Shown here piece after piece: positions 28,286 to 37,221 of a DNA stretch of 64,000 nt (position 1 is its first letter; every line of letters starts with the position of its first letter). Origin of the DNA: Roseateles amylovorans (lineage in GTDB: Bacteria; Pseudomonadota; Gammaproteobacteria; Burkholderiales; Burkholderiaceae_C); assembly GCF_025398155.2 (NCBI RefSeq), contig NZ_CP104562.2, forward strand, positions 3,720,001 to 3,784,000, in the 5' to 3' direction. A program made the translations under genes and the position numbers. The notes under the pieces are model-generated. The model was given only the letters and a program-made list of their open reading frames with translations, did not search any database and was not told the origin of the DNA.

Positions 28286-30214
28286 TCAATTCGTTGCAGC
28301 TGATGCCGCGTCCGCCGCCTTCAATGCCGACGGCTTCACCGTGGCTTTGTATTGCGTCTTCAGCGCGCCGTAATAGGCCTGCGCTTCCGCCGCGGACCAC
28401 AGTTGGGCGTATTGGTCGGATGCCCGCTTGGCATCGACCACCGCCGGATCACGCGGCAGCAGCTTGCCGATGCGCACCACCAGGTAGGCGCCCTCACCGG
28501 CATCCACACCGACATAGGCCGGCAGCTTGCTCACGTCGGCGCGCATCACTTCCACCAGCGCCTTCTGCGGCAGGTTGCCCGGCTTGGCACGCGACACGAC
28601 GATCGCCTCACCCAATCCCTCGACGCCACCGCTCTTCTTCAGATCGGCCAGGCGCTGCTGGCCGGCCTTCACGGCCGCCTCCGAAGCATGCTGACGCATC
28701 CATTGCGCCGCGACCTTGTCCTTGACGTCTGCCAGCGCCGGCACACGCGCTGCCTGGTGCGACACCACACGGGCCGACACCATTTGGCTGGCGCCAGTTT
28801 CGACGGCCGGCGTGTTGCGCTTGTTGTTCAGCGCATCCGAGCTGAACACCGCGTCCAGCAGCTTGGCCGAGGCCAGCGGCCCGGTGGCGTCAGCGGCCGG
28901 CTTGCGCTGCACGGTGGCCTTCTGGACGGTCAGCTTGAACTTCTCAGCCACCGGACGCAGGCTGTCGCTCTGCTCATAGACGGTGTTGTTGAAGTCTTCA
29001 GCCATTTCGGCGTAACGCTTCTGGGCGTCTTGCTTGCGCAGCTCGGCCTCAATCTCCGGGCGCACCGACTCGAACGGGCGCACGCCGCCGCCGCGCACCG
29101 CGGTCAGTTGAATGATGTGATAGCCGAAGTCGCTCTGCACCAACTCGCTGATCTCACCCTGCTTCAGCGCGTAGGCAGCATCCTCGAACGGTTTGACCAT
29201 CGCGCCACGACCGAAGAAGTCCAGGTCGCCGCCGCGGGCGGCCGAGCCTTCGTCTTCGGAGTTCTTGCGAGCCAGTTCCGCGAATCCGGCCGGATTCTTC
29301 TTGGCTTCCGCCAGCAGGGCCTCCGCGCGTGCCTTGGCCTTGGCCTTGGCATCGGCCGTCATGCCGTCACCGGCCTTGATCAGGATGTGGCTGGCACGAC
29401 GCTCTTCCGGCAGCGAGAAGCGCGCCTGGTTGGCCTTGTCGTCATAGAACTTGCGGACATCTTCCGGCTTGACGGTCAGCCCGGCCTGCAGCGCGCTGGC
29501 GTCCAGCATCACGTACTCGATCTGGGCCGATTCCTGCAGCTGGTAGGCGGCGGAGACCTTCGAATCCTTGTAGAAGGCTTCCAGGTCGGCGTCGCTGGGC
29601 TTCAGGCTGGCGGTGAAGTCCTTGGCGTCGAAACGCTGGAACTGCAGCTCACGCTGCTGGAGGAAGGCGTCGAAGGCCAGATTGGCACTGGCCTGCGAGG
29701 CCAGCGCGCTTTCGGTGATCGGCGCCAGCACCTGGTTGTTCTGGATGTCCTGGCGCAGACGGGCCAGGAAGCTGTCGGCCGTCATGCCCTGGGCCGCCAG
29801 CAGCGCGACATTGAGCTTGCCGTCCGGACCCCGGAGCACCGCGAACTGCGGGTCGTTGCGAATCAGGTTGATCAGCTGCTCATCGGTGACGGTGCGATGC
29901 TCGTTGCGGACCACCGCCTGCAGCACCTTCTCGCGCACCAGGTTGTCCAGCACGTTCTTGCGCACTTCCGGCGAGTCGAACAGCTTGGCGTCGACCGTCG
30001 GCATCTGGGCGCGCATGCGGTCCACCTGCTGACGCTGGGCCACATCCCATTCGGCCTGGGTGATGTTGTGGCCATCGACCTTCGCCACGGCGGCATTGCT
30101 GCCGTCCAGGAAACGGCTGTAACCCTCGACACCCAGCAGCACGAAGGAAGGCAGGATCAGGATCAACAGCACGAACTGGAACAGCCGGGTGTGCTTGCGT
30201 ACGAAATCAAACAT
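28286..30214 (-). CDS. ppiD: PpiD-like periplasmic peptidyl-prolyl isomerase/chaperone
   Basis: A 642-residue inner-membrane-anchored chaperone that assists proteins leaving the Sec translocon. One N-terminal membrane anchor (about 12-32, FQFVLLILILPSFVLLGV) follows the short cytoplasmic MFDFVRKH. Then come a SurA-N-like region with DGHNITQAEWDVAQRQ, a parvulin domain (about 265-370: RASHILIKAG, ARGGDLDFFGRGAMV, SDFGYHIIQL) and a helical C-terminal part. TGAGG lies before the chosen ATG; an upstream in-frame extension is discarded. It lies between two tRNA genes on the same strand. Confidence 0.92.
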   Translation of the reverse strand: MFDFVRKHTRLFQFVLLILILPSFVLLGVEGYSRFLDGSNAAVAKVDGHNITQAEWDVAQRQQVDRMRAQMPTVDAKLFDSPEVRKNVLDNLVREKVLQAVVRNEHRTVTDEQLINLIRNDPQFAVLRGPDGKLNVALLAAQGMTADSFLARLRQDIQNNQVLAPITESALASQASANLAFDAFLQQRELQFQRFDAKDFTASLKPSDADLEAFYKDSKVSAAYQLQESAQIEYVMLDASALQAGLTVKPEDVRKFYDDKANQARFSLPEERRASHILIKAGDGMTADAKAKAKARAEALLAEAKKNPAGFAELARKNSEDEGSAARGGDLDFFGRGAMVKPFEDAAYALKQGEISELVQSDFGYHIIQLTAVRGGGVRPFESVRPEIEAELRKQDAQKRYAEMAEDFNNTVYEQSDSLRPVAEKFKLTVQKATVQRKPAADATGPLASAKLLDAVFSSDALNNKRNTPAVETGASQMVSARVVSHQAARVPALADVKDKVAAQWMRQHASEAAVKAGQQRLADLKKSGGVEGLGEAIVVSRAKPGNLPQKALVEVMRADVSKLPAYVGVDAGEGAYLVVRIGKLLPRDPAVVDAKRASDQYAQLWSAAEAQAYYGALKTQYKATVKPSALKAADAASAATN

Positions 30215-30308
30215 CAACAACCTCAGGTGGACACGGCAGCCGAGCCCGGTGGCGGCGCTCCCAGGGAGCCCGCTTGCCGGCGGCATCACAGATGACATCA
30301 CATGCGAC

Positions 30309-30333
30309 AAAGGCGAACCTGGGTTCGCCTTTG
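30309..30333 (-). terminator. Hairpin between tRNA-Val and ppiD
   Basis: An inverted repeat (AAAGGCGAA with TTCGCCTTT, CCTGGG loop) lies about 25 bp after the tRNA-Val 3' end. Its T-tail on the minus strand is only TTTGTC, so termination would be partial. It may trim or end the tRNA transcript before ppiD. Confidence 0.5.
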
Positions 30334-30358
30334 AGCTGCGGCATTCTAGCCTCGGGAA

Positions 30359-30434
30359 TGGTGGGCGCTGACGGTCTCGAACCGCCGACCTACTCCGTGT
30401 AAAGGAGCCGCTCTACCAACTGAGCTAAGCGCCC
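30359..30434 (-). tRNA. tRNA-Val (TAC)
   Basis: Read on the minus strand it begins GGGCGCTTAGCTCAG and ends with acceptor AGCGCCC, discriminator A and an encoded CCA. The anticodon stem GCTCC/GGAGT encloses the loop TTTACAC, giving anticodon TAC. The T-loop TTCGAGA is canonical. It lies between HU and ppiD. Confidence 0.97.
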
Positions 30435-30597
30435 GAGGAATTCTGTACAACCACCCATGTCGCTGGGCCAGCGCACGGACACTCAAGATGCCCGTGGACA
30501 CATTCGAGGAACCTCTCCGAGGTCGGGTCCCTCAGCGGTGGCACCCCAGACCGATTGGCTTCGGCCTTCGCATCACCGCGTGGCGGAGGCGTTCAGA

Positions 30598-30915
30598 TCA
30601 ACGCTTTGACGCGCCGCCCTGCTCACCACCGCGCTTCGATCCTCCGTTGACCGCATCCTTCAAGGCCTTGCCCGGACGAAACTTGGGCACCTTCGCCGCC
30701 TTGATCTTGATCGCATCGCCCGTCTGAGGATTGCGTCCGCTGCGGGCCGCCCGCTCGGAGACGCTGAAGGTACCGAAGCCCACCAGCGACACGGAGCCGT
30801 TTTTCTTGAGCGTGGTTTTCACGCCGCCGATCACAGCCTCCAGCGCACGCCCGGCAGCGGCTTTGGAGATGTCTGCCTGCTTGGCGATGTGCTCGATCAA
30901 TTCGGACTTGTTCAC
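30598..30915 (-). CDS. hup: HU family DNA-binding protein
   Basis: A 105-residue nucleoid protein that bends and compacts DNA as a dimer. The N-terminus NKSELIEHIAKQADISKAAAGRAL, the GFGTFSVSERAAR core and the DNA-inserting arm tip RNPQTG are clear. It is about 15 residues longer than E. coli HU because of a Gly/Lys/Arg tail (NGGSKRGGEQGGASKR). The start codon is GTG (30915), after a G-rich AGAGGGGG ribosome site. I cannot separate HU-alpha from HU-beta by eye. Confidence 0.95.
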   Translation of the reverse strand: MNKSELIEHIAKQADISKAAAGRALEAVIGGVKTTLKKNGSVSLVGFGTFSVSERAARSGRNPQTGDAIKIKAAKVPKFRPGKALKDAVNGGSKRGGEQGGASKR

Positions 30916-31179
30916 GAAGGTACCCCCTCTTTGATTTCACCGCGACGGCCCACCGCCCAGGCGGCCATCACCACCGAACCGGTCGCGCCGCCGACATCTC
31001 ATCGATCAAAGCCCGACGACATCCCGAGCGGCGCGGGAAGCGGATTCTAGACGGATTCACCCGCTCGCCCGATCAGGGAGAAGTCCCGATAGCCGGGACA
31101 TGCGCGCCAGTCGCCCGAGCGACAGCGCTCGCCGCCGAACGACGCGATGCAGCCCGAGATGAACGGACCGCCCGCAGGC
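30916..31179. other. HU-pgsA gap
   Basis: A 264-bp GC-rich gap. It presumably holds the HU promoter and the pgsA 3' end. I see no gene, clear terminator or long repeat. Confidence 0.55.
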
Positions 31180-31755
31180 TCAGCGCACCTTTGCCCGGAT
31201 CTCGGGCAGCGCCTTCTGCAGGTAGTACACCATCGACCAGATGGTCAGCACCGCGGCGAGGTAGATCAGCCAGGTGCCCCACAGCCGGGTGTTCACCCAA
31301 CCGAACAGCACGCCGTCATACAGCAGGAACGGGATGGCCACCATCTGCACCGTGGTCTTGAGCTTGCCCAGCATGTGGACCGCCACCGACCGCGACGCAC
31401 CGATCTGCGCCATCCATTCGCGCAGCGCAGAGATCGCGATCTCGCGCCCCACGATCACCAGCGCCACCAGCGCATCGACGCGCTGCTGCTCCAGCAACAC
31501 CAGCAGCGCGGCACACACCAGGAACTTGTCCGCCACCGGATCCAGGAAGGCGCCGAAGGACGAGGTCTGGTTGAGCTTGCGTGCCAGATAACCGTCCGCC
31601 CAGTCGGTCAGCGCGACAGTGATGAACAACACCGTGGCCAGCAGGTTCTGATGGGCGGGGGACATCTGCAGATGGAACACCCCGACGATCAGCGGGATGG
31701 CCACGATGCGGGCCCAGGTCAGCAAGGTAGGCAGCGTCAGAAACATGGACGGCAT
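31180..31755 (-). CDS. pgsA: CDP-diacylglycerol-glycerol-3-phosphate 3-phosphatidyltransferase
   Basis: A 191-residue inner-membrane enzyme that makes phosphatidylglycerol phosphate, the first step to phosphatidylglycerol and cardiolipin. The CDP-alcohol phosphotransferase signature DG-x2-AR-x8-G-x3-D-x3-D is intact (from DGYLARKL to the aspartates in FLDPVADK). Several hydrophobic helices follow. I favour the ATG at 31755 because AAGGTG lies six bases upstream; an ATG three codons later is also possible. In many proteobacteria pgsA lies just downstream of uvrC; here a lipoprotein gene lies between them. Confidence 0.95.
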   Translation of the reverse strand: MPSMFLTLPTLLTWARIVAIPLIVGVFHLQMSPAHQNLLATVLFITVALTDWADGYLARKLNQTSSFGAFLDPVADKFLVCAALLVLLEQQRVDALVALVIVGREIAISALREWMAQIGASRSVAVHMLGKLKTTVQMVAIPFLLYDGVLFGWVNTRLWGTWLIYLAAVLTIWSMVYYLQKALPEIRAKVR

Positions 31756-32020
31756 TGTGCCCACCTTTTTATGCGGTTTCGCCTCTGAATCAGTGGCCCG
31801 GAACCTCCGGACTCCCGCTCGCGAGCGACGAGGTCCCCATCATGCGCCGAGTCACGCCGCTTTCCTCGCATCAGTCGGGCGGATGTCAACCCGATGAAGC
31901 CGTTCGTCGCACGTCGCTTGGCAAGCCCGTGCCACCGGATCGCTGGATTGGGGACGCCCCTTGCGGACCCCATCGGCGGCGCCTCCGCGAGGCAGTTCTC
32001 AGGCCGCTCCGCGACGACCC

Positions 32021-32632
32021 TCACTCGTCAAGGGTGCGCGGCTTGAACCGGCGATCGTCGTTGAACAGGAAGACCTCGTTGAACTTCCACGGATGAGGCA
32101 GCCGGCTCACGTCGCCGAACGGCGCGGCCTTGTGCACGGCGGCGATGGCCAGATCGATGGTGTCCACCGCCTGACCAGGCCGACGCAGCACCCGAATGTG
32201 TTTGACCGAACCGTCTCGGTTGAGCTCGATCTCCAGCACCGGGATCGCCAGCAGCACCGCCGGCACCTCGCCCATGTAGATGCGATCCGGGTTGGCGGCG
32301 ACCAGGCGTTGCGCCGCCTGCCGCCGCAGCGCCTCATGGGTGCTGACCGGCAGCGGTGCGCCGAGCGACCGCATCGGCGCCGCCCCTCCGGCCCCCGCGC
32401 CACCACGGCTTCCGGATGCCAGATCCGGCGCCGGCGCCGGACGAGGCGCGCTGGGACGCACCGGCTCGGCAGCCGGCTCGGGCGCCGCGGGTGCACGCGG
32501 CGCCTGGTTGCCGCAGCCCGCCAGAAGCAGACTCAGGCCCAACCGGGCCGCCCATCGACCGCTGCGCGCCATCGGCGCGCCCTTCAGACCCCGGATGGGT
32601 GTCGACATGTCCTGATCCTTGTTGAAATCCAT
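32021..32632 (-). CDS. Putative lipoprotein with TonB-C-like domain
   Basis: A 203-residue protein with a signal ending in LLAGC (Cys about 40), a Pro/Ala-rich linker (about 45-95) and a C-terminal domain resembling TonB C-terminal or energy-transducer folds, with VLEIELNRDGSVKHIRVLRRPG. The first ATG (32632) gives a long N-region; one at residue 21 would give a more normal lipoprotein signal. It sits between uvrC and pgsA on the same strand. The function is unknown; an envelope-anchored binding role is only a guess. Confidence 0.65.
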   Translation of the reverse strand: MDFNKDQDMSTPIRGLKGAPMARSGRWAARLGLSLLLAGCGNQAPRAPAAPEPAAEPVRPSAPRPAPAPDLASGSRGGAGAGGAAPMRSLGAPLPVSTHEALRRQAAQRLVAANPDRIYMGEVPAVLLAIPVLEIELNRDGSVKHIRVLRRPGQAVDTIDLAIAAVHKAAPFGDVSRLPHPWKFNEVFLFNDDRRFKPRTLDE

Positions 32633-32719
32633 TCACCTGACATCGGCAGCGACGGCGCGCCCGGCATCGATCCCCGCCACGCCGTCCGCACCCGCATTGC
32701 GGCCACCCCGCCACATGGA

Positions 32720-35068
32720 TCAATGCAGCGCACGGTAGATCTCCTCCGCCAGTTCGCGGGAGATGCCCTTCACACTGCACAGCTCTTCCACACTGGCCCC
32801 GGCCACGCCGCGCACACCGCCAAAGCGCTGCAGCAACTGCGCCCGCTTCTTCGGCCCCACGCCCGGCACATCCTCCAGCCGCGAGCCGCCGGTTCTCACC
32901 GACGCCCGCTTCGCCCGCATGCCGGTGATGGCGAAGCGGTGAGCCTCGTCCCGGATCTGCGCCACCAGCATCAGCGCGGCGGAGTCGCGACCCAGATAGA
33001 CTTTTTCGCGACCATCGGCGAACACCAGCTCTTCCAGGCCGACCTTGCGGCCCTCGCCTTTCTCGACGCCCGCGATGAGGCTCAGGTCCAGGCCCAGTTC
33101 CTCGAACACCTCGCGCGCCATCGACACCTGACCCTTGCCGCCGTCCACCAGCACCAGGTCCGGCAACCGACCCGTCCCATTCTGAGCCGCCTCCGCCATC
33201 TTGCTGTAACGGCGTGTCAGCACCTGACGCATGGCCGCGTAGTCGTCCCCGCCGGTGATGCCCTCGATGTTGAACCGCCGGTATTGGCTGCTCTGCATCT
33301 GGTGCCCCTCGAACACCACACACGAGGCCTGTGTCGCCTCGCCTGCGGTGTGGCTGATGTCAAAACATTCGATGCGGAACTTGTCCAGTTCCGCCACGCT
33401 CAGGTCCAGCGCATCGACCAGCGCACGGGTGCGGGCCTGCTGAGAACCCTCTTCGGACAGCAGACGGGCCAGCGCCAGCTCGGCGCCCTTGGCACACATC
33501 TCCTGCCAGATGCGGCGCTGCCCTCGCGGCTGGGCCTGGGTGGTCACCCGGTAGCCGGCCTGCAGGCTCAGCGCTTCGGACAAGGCTGGATCCACTGCAT
33601 CGGTCAGCACCAGCAACGACGGCACCGGCGCCTCCAGATAGTGCTGCGCAATGAAGGCCTCCAGCACCTGGCGCTCCGGGCTGGGCCGCTGCGGCCGCGC
33701 TGCCCGCCCAGTCTGCGCAGGCGCTGCGGCCGGTTGGGCCTGCGCGTCCAGCGCTTCGCCGGCGCCATCGGCGGCACCGGCGGTATCTGCGCCCTCCACG
33801 CTTCGGGCACCCTCGGCGCCATCAGCGCCATCAGCGCCATCAGCGCCACCAGCGCCAGCAGCGCGTTCCGCAGCGTCAGCCAACTCCGCTCGCTCGCCGG
33901 CTTCGGAGCCATCGGCGAGCCCGGTGGACTGCTCCTCTGCGGTGGCCTCCGGCATGGGCAGATCGTCGTCATCGATCAACTGGACGGCCGTCCCATCCTC
34001 CACATGCTTGGGGAAATAGGCCCGATCGCCCAGATGACGCCCGCCGCGCACCATGGCCAGATTGACACAGGCCCGACCGCCCTGCAGCTTCACCGCCAGG
34101 ATGTCGACATCCCGGTCACGCCCGGTCGCGCTGTTCTCATCCACAGCCTGCTGCTGCAGCACCTTGGACAGGGACACGATCTGGTTGCGCAGCTCGGCCG
34201 CCTGCTCGTACTGCATCCGTTCGGCGTGGGCCATCATCTGCGCCTGCAGCCCATCCATCACCTCCTGAGTCTCCCCCAGCAGGAAACGCTCCGCGTTGCT
34301 GACGTTGCGGCGGTAGTCGTCGGTCTGCCCCTCCGGCACGCACGGGCCGGAGCATCGACGGATCTGATACAGCAGACACGGCCGACTGCGGTTGTTGAAG
34401 ACGGTGTCTTCGCAGGTGCGCAGATGGAAGACCTTCTGGATCAGTTGGATCGACTCCTTCACCGCCCAGGCCGTCGGGAACGGGCCGAAGTAGCGATGGC
34501 GACGATCGACCGCACCGCGGTAGTAGCTGATGCGCGGCCAGGCATGACTGGACAGGCGCATGTAGGGATAGCTCTTGTCGTCCCGGAACAGGATGTTGAA
34601 CCGCGGGTTCAGTGCCTTGATCAGGTTGTTCTCAAGCAGCAGCGCTTCGGCTTCGGTCCGCACGACCGTGGTTTCCAGCCGCGCGATGCGGGCCACCATC
34701 ATGCCGATGCGGGTGCCGCCATGATCCTTCTGGAAATAGCTGGACACCCGCTTGCGCAGGTTCTTCGCCTTGCCGACATACAGCACATGATCCTGCGCAT
34801 CGAAATACCGGTAGACGCCCGGCAGTTGCGGCAGTGCGGCGACCTCGGCCAGCACCCGGTCGCGCGCCGCCCGCGCGGCCGACTCCATGTCGGCCACGCG
34901 CCGACCTTCAGCGGCCTCGATGGCGTCGCTCTGCGCATTCCAGGCGTCGGCATGGTCGATGGGCTGCGCTTCGGTGTCGGACGGGCCGACGGTTCCGGCG
35001 GGGAGATCGTCAGCAGCGGACGGAAACTCCGGCACCTGGCTCGGGGTGTCGGCTGGGATGTTGCTCAT
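32720..35068 (-). CDS. uvrC: Excinuclease ABC subunit UvrC with a low-complexity insert
   Basis: A 782-residue nuclease that makes both incisions in nucleotide excision repair. GIY-YIG domain at about 82-165 (LPGVYRYF, YVGKAKNLRKR), cysteine region 219-243, UVR motif about 281-316, RNase-H-like nuclease from about 466 (SQYRRFNIEGITGGDD, LPDLVLVDGGKGQ) and C-terminal HhH repeats (VPGVGPKKRAQLLQRFGG). E. coli UvrC is about 610 residues. The excess is an acidic N-terminal extension of about 75 residues and an Ala/Gly/Asp-rich insert at about 372-465, part of which is coded by a 9-bp tandem repeat (33818-33853). The ATG at 35068 is chosen; the open frame runs on upstream. Confidence 0.95.
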   Translation of the reverse strand: MSNIPADTPSQVPEFPSAADDLPAGTVGPSDTEAQPIDHADAWNAQSDAIEAAEGRRVADMESAARAARDRVLAEVAALPQLPGVYRYFDAQDHVLYVGKAKNLRKRVSSYFQKDHGGTRIGMMVARIARLETTVVRTEAEALLLENNLIKALNPRFNILFRDDKSYPYMRLSSHAWPRISYYRGAVDRRHRYFGPFPTAWAVKESIQLIQKVFHLRTCEDTVFNNRSRPCLLYQIRRCSGPCVPEGQTDDYRRNVSNAERFLLGETQEVMDGLQAQMMAHAERMQYEQAAELRNQIVSLSKVLQQQAVDENSATGRDRDVDILAVKLQGGRACVNLAMVRGGRHLGDRAYFPKHVEDGTAVQLIDDDDLPMPEATAEEQSTGLADGSEAGERAELADAAERAAGAGGADGADGADGAEGARSVEGADTAGAADGAGEALDAQAQPAAAPAQTGRAARPQRPSPERQVLEAFIAQHYLEAPVPSLLVLTDAVDPALSEALSLQAGYRVTTQAQPRGQRRIWQEMCAKGAELALARLLSEEGSQQARTRALVDALDLSVAELDKFRIECFDISHTAGEATQASCVVFEGHQMQSSQYRRFNIEGITGGDDYAAMRQVLTRRYSKMAEAAQNGTGRLPDLVLVDGGKGQVSMAREVFEELGLDLSLIAGVEKGEGRKVGLEELVFADGREKVYLGRDSAALMLVAQIRDEAHRFAITGMRAKRASVRTGGSRLEDVPGVGPKKRAQLLQRFGGVRGVAGASVEELCSVKGISRELAEEIYRALH
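33818..33853 (-). repeat. In-frame 9-bp tandem array inside uvrC
   Basis: Three exact GCCATCAGC units and one GCCACCAGC unit (plus-strand notation) code for a GAD-type tripeptide repeat in the low-complexity UvrC insert. Length changes of one unit would keep the frame. Confidence 0.88.
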
Positions 35069-35325
35069 GGCCGGAATTGTGCCGCCGGATAATCGCCCGG
35101 CCAGCGAGGTGGCTGATGGTGCCATCCACACATCGCGCTCGGGCGCGCTGGCCGGTGCCACCTCGGCAAGCTGCCAGTGCCCCTCGCTGCACCCGCCACC
35201 CGCCACCCGCCACCCGCGCTTCGCACCGTCTCCTCACCTCAGCGTCATCCGCCCATTCCGTGCCTGCCCATCCTCATCGCCCGACTGGCCCCATCAACGA
35301 CCTGCCCTCGCCCGCACCCACCTCG

Positions 35326-36414
35326 GTGGGACCGGCCACCCCGCGCGAGTGGGATCTCTTCTGCCGCGTCATCGACAACCACGGCGACATCGGCGTGAGC
35401 CTGCGCCTGGGCCGCGACTTGGCGCAGCGGGGCGAGTCGGTGCGGCTGTGGTGCGACGATCTGTCCGCACTGGCCTGGATGCAGCCTGATCCCGTGCCCG
35501 GACTCAGCTGCCGGCCATGGACGCAGGCGGACACCGCCGCGCCAGGCGACGTCGTCATCGAAACCTTCGGCTGCGAGCTGCCACCGGCCTTCGTCAGCGC
35601 GATGGCGGCCCGGTCGACGGCGCCGGTCTGGATCAACCTCGAATACCTGAGCGCGGAGGACTATGTCGAGCGCAGCCACGGCCTGCGGTCGCCGCAAATG
35701 TCCGGCCCCGGAAAAGGCTTGGACAAATGGTTCTTCTACCCCGGTTTCAATGAACGCACCGGCGGCCTGCTCCGGGAGCCGGCGCTCCTGGACGCCGCGC
35801 AGGCACATGAGCCGCACCGCTGGCTGGCGACGCGCGGCTGGGCGCCCGCCCCGGGCGAACGGGTGCTGAGCCTGTTTGCCTACCCGCATGCGCCCTGGGC
35901 CGAATTCCTGGACGCACTGGACCGGCAAGGCGATCGCTGGCTGTTGCTTATGTGCCCCGGCGCCGCTCAGCAGGCCGTGCCGCCGCTGCTGCGCGAAGGC
36001 CAGCGGGCCCTGGCGCTGCCCTACCTCAGCCAGGCGGACTACGACCGGCTGCTCTGGTCCTGCGATCTGAACCTGGTGCGCGGCGAAGACTCCTTCGTTC
36101 GGGCCCAGTGGGCGGGTCGCCCGATGCTCTGGCAGATCTATTTCCAGGACGACGGCGCCCACAGCGCCAAGCTGGAGGCCTTCCTGGCGACCGAATTGGC
36201 GCTCGAGCCGCCTGCGCTGCGAGAAAGCTGGTCTGCACTGTCCCGCGCCTGGAACGGGCTCGCGCCGTGGTCGGAGGAGGCCGAACAGGCGCTGCACCGA
36301 TGGCCTGAGCTGACCGCGCACGCCGAACGCTGGCGTGCCGGATTGGGCGCGCAGTCCGACCTGGTCAGTGAACTGAAGGCGTTCGTTTCGCGCGAGGCTG
36401 GGGTTTCGGGCTAG
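35326..36414 (+). CDS. earP: EF-P arginine rhamnosyltransferase EarP
   Basis: A 362-residue GT-B enzyme that transfers rhamnose from dTDP-L-rhamnose to Arg32 of elongation factor P. Family stretches include WDLFCRVIDNHGDIGVSLRL, EYLSAEDYVER, WFFYPGF near the middle, and the nucleotide-sugar site NLVRGEDSFVRAQWAG. No ATG lies near the family N-terminus; I use the GTG at 35326, but another at 35260 is possible and neither has a clear ribosome site. It lies directly upstream of efp, which encodes its substrate, and is divergent from uvrC. Its stop codon overlaps a TAGAAT -10-like hexamer. Confidence 0.92.
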   Translation: MGPATPREWDLFCRVIDNHGDIGVSLRLGRDLAQRGESVRLWCDDLSALAWMQPDPVPGLSCRPWTQADTAAPGDVVIETFGCELPPAFVSAMAARSTAPVWINLEYLSAEDYVERSHGLRSPQMSGPGKGLDKWFFYPGFNERTGGLLREPALLDAAQAHEPHRWLATRGWAPAPGERVLSLFAYPHAPWAEFLDALDRQGDRWLLLMCPGAAQQAVPPLLREGQRALALPYLSQADYDRLLWSCDLNLVRGEDSFVRAQWAGRPMLWQIYFQDDGAHSAKLEAFLATELALEPPALRESWSALSRAWNGLAPWSEEAEQALHRWPELTAHAERWRAGLGAQSDLVSELKAFVSREAGVSG

Positions 36415-36666
36415 AATGCGCGGCTTTTCGCGTCCCGCTTGAAGCAATCCTGCGTCAGCCAGACGGGTCGAGATCCAGAGGTCGACTCCCAGGGAAACCG
36501 CGCTCGCCGCGATCCCCCGGGAAGATCGGTCCAGACCGACCCATCCTGACGGACTCACTTTGGCGGGTCGATCCAGACGGATCGACCGCGACAACATCGT
36601 GGGACGCGCCACTGCCGGAACAGTTCTGATCCAGTGACTGTCCCCGGACTCTTTCCCGGAATCATC
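36415..36666 (+). promoter_or_regulatory. efp leader with repeated hairpin modules
   Basis: A -10-like TAGAAT (36412-36417) lies at the earP stop codon, leaving a leader of about 240 bases before efp. Three related inverted repeats occur: GTCGA with TCGAC around ATCCAGA (36467-36486), TCGGT with ACCGA around CCAG (36526-36539), and a perfect 9-bp stem GGTCGATCC with GGATCGACC around AGAC (36566-36587). They share a TCCAGA-like core. This is either a structured leader or duplicated repeat DNA. Confidence 0.5.
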
Positions 36667-37221
36667 ATGAAGATCGCTCAAGAAATTCGCGCCGGCAACG
36701 TGATCATGCACGGCAAGGACCCCATGGTCGTGCTGAAGACCGAATACAGCCGCGGTGGCCGTAATGCCGCCACCGTGCGCATGAAGCTGAAGAGCCTGCT
36801 GAACAACTCGGGCACGGAAGTCGTCTTCAAGGCCGACGACAAGATGGACCAGATCATCCTGGAGAAGAAGGAGTGCACCTACACCTACTTCGCCGACCCG
36901 ATGTATGTGTTCATGGACACCGAGTACAACCAGTTCGAGGTGGAAGCCGAGAACATGGGCGACGCCATCAACTACCTGCAAGACGGCATGGAAGTTGAAG
37001 TGGTGTTCTACGACGGCAAGGCCATCTCCGTCGAGCTGCCGACCAGCGTCGTGCGTGAAGTGACCTGGACCGAGCCGGCCGTCAAGGGCGACACCTCGGG
37101 CAAGGTGCTCAAGCCTGCCAAGATCGCCACCGGTTTCGAAATCCCCGTGCCCATCTTCGTGGCTCAGGGCGACAACATCGAAATCGACACCCGCACCCAC
37201 GAATACCGCAAGCGCGTCTGA
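36667..37221 (+). CDS. efp: Elongation factor P (Arg32 type)
   Basis: A 184-residue translation factor that relieves ribosome stalling at polyproline stretches. The N-terminal KOW-like domain has AQEIRAGNVIMHGKDPMVV, and the modification loop reads SRGGRNAA, with Arg at position 32, the residue rhamnosylated by EarP. Two OB domains follow, ending GDNIEIDTRTHEYRKRV. An in-frame extension upstream is discarded because MKIAQEIRAGN is the family start. The adjacent earP makes the modification pathway complete at this locus, apart from rhamnose supply. Confidence 0.97.
   Translation: MKIAQEIRAGNVIMHGKDPMVVLKTEYSRGGRNAATVRMKLKSLLNNSGTEVVFKADDKMDQIILEKKECTYTYFADPMYVFMDTEYNQFEVEAENMGDAINYLQDGMEVEVVFYDGKAISVELPTSVVREVTWTEPAVKGDTSGKVLKPAKIATGFEIPVPIFVAQGDNIEIDTRTHEYRKRV

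Noticed and set aside
31755..32096. Plus-strand frame upstream of pgsA
   Set aside because: It overlaps the pgsA start region and the lipoprotein 3' end on the other strand, and its Arg/Pro-rich product matches nothing I know.
31961..35092. Plus-strand frame of about 1040 codons opposite uvrC
   Set aside because: Antisense to uvrC and a lipoprotein gene; repetitive composition mirrors the uvrC insert.
36412..36417. Full sigma-70 promoter for efp
   Set aside because: The -10-like TAGAAT is good, but no -35 at 16-18 bp spacing could be found, so I list it only as part of the leader.
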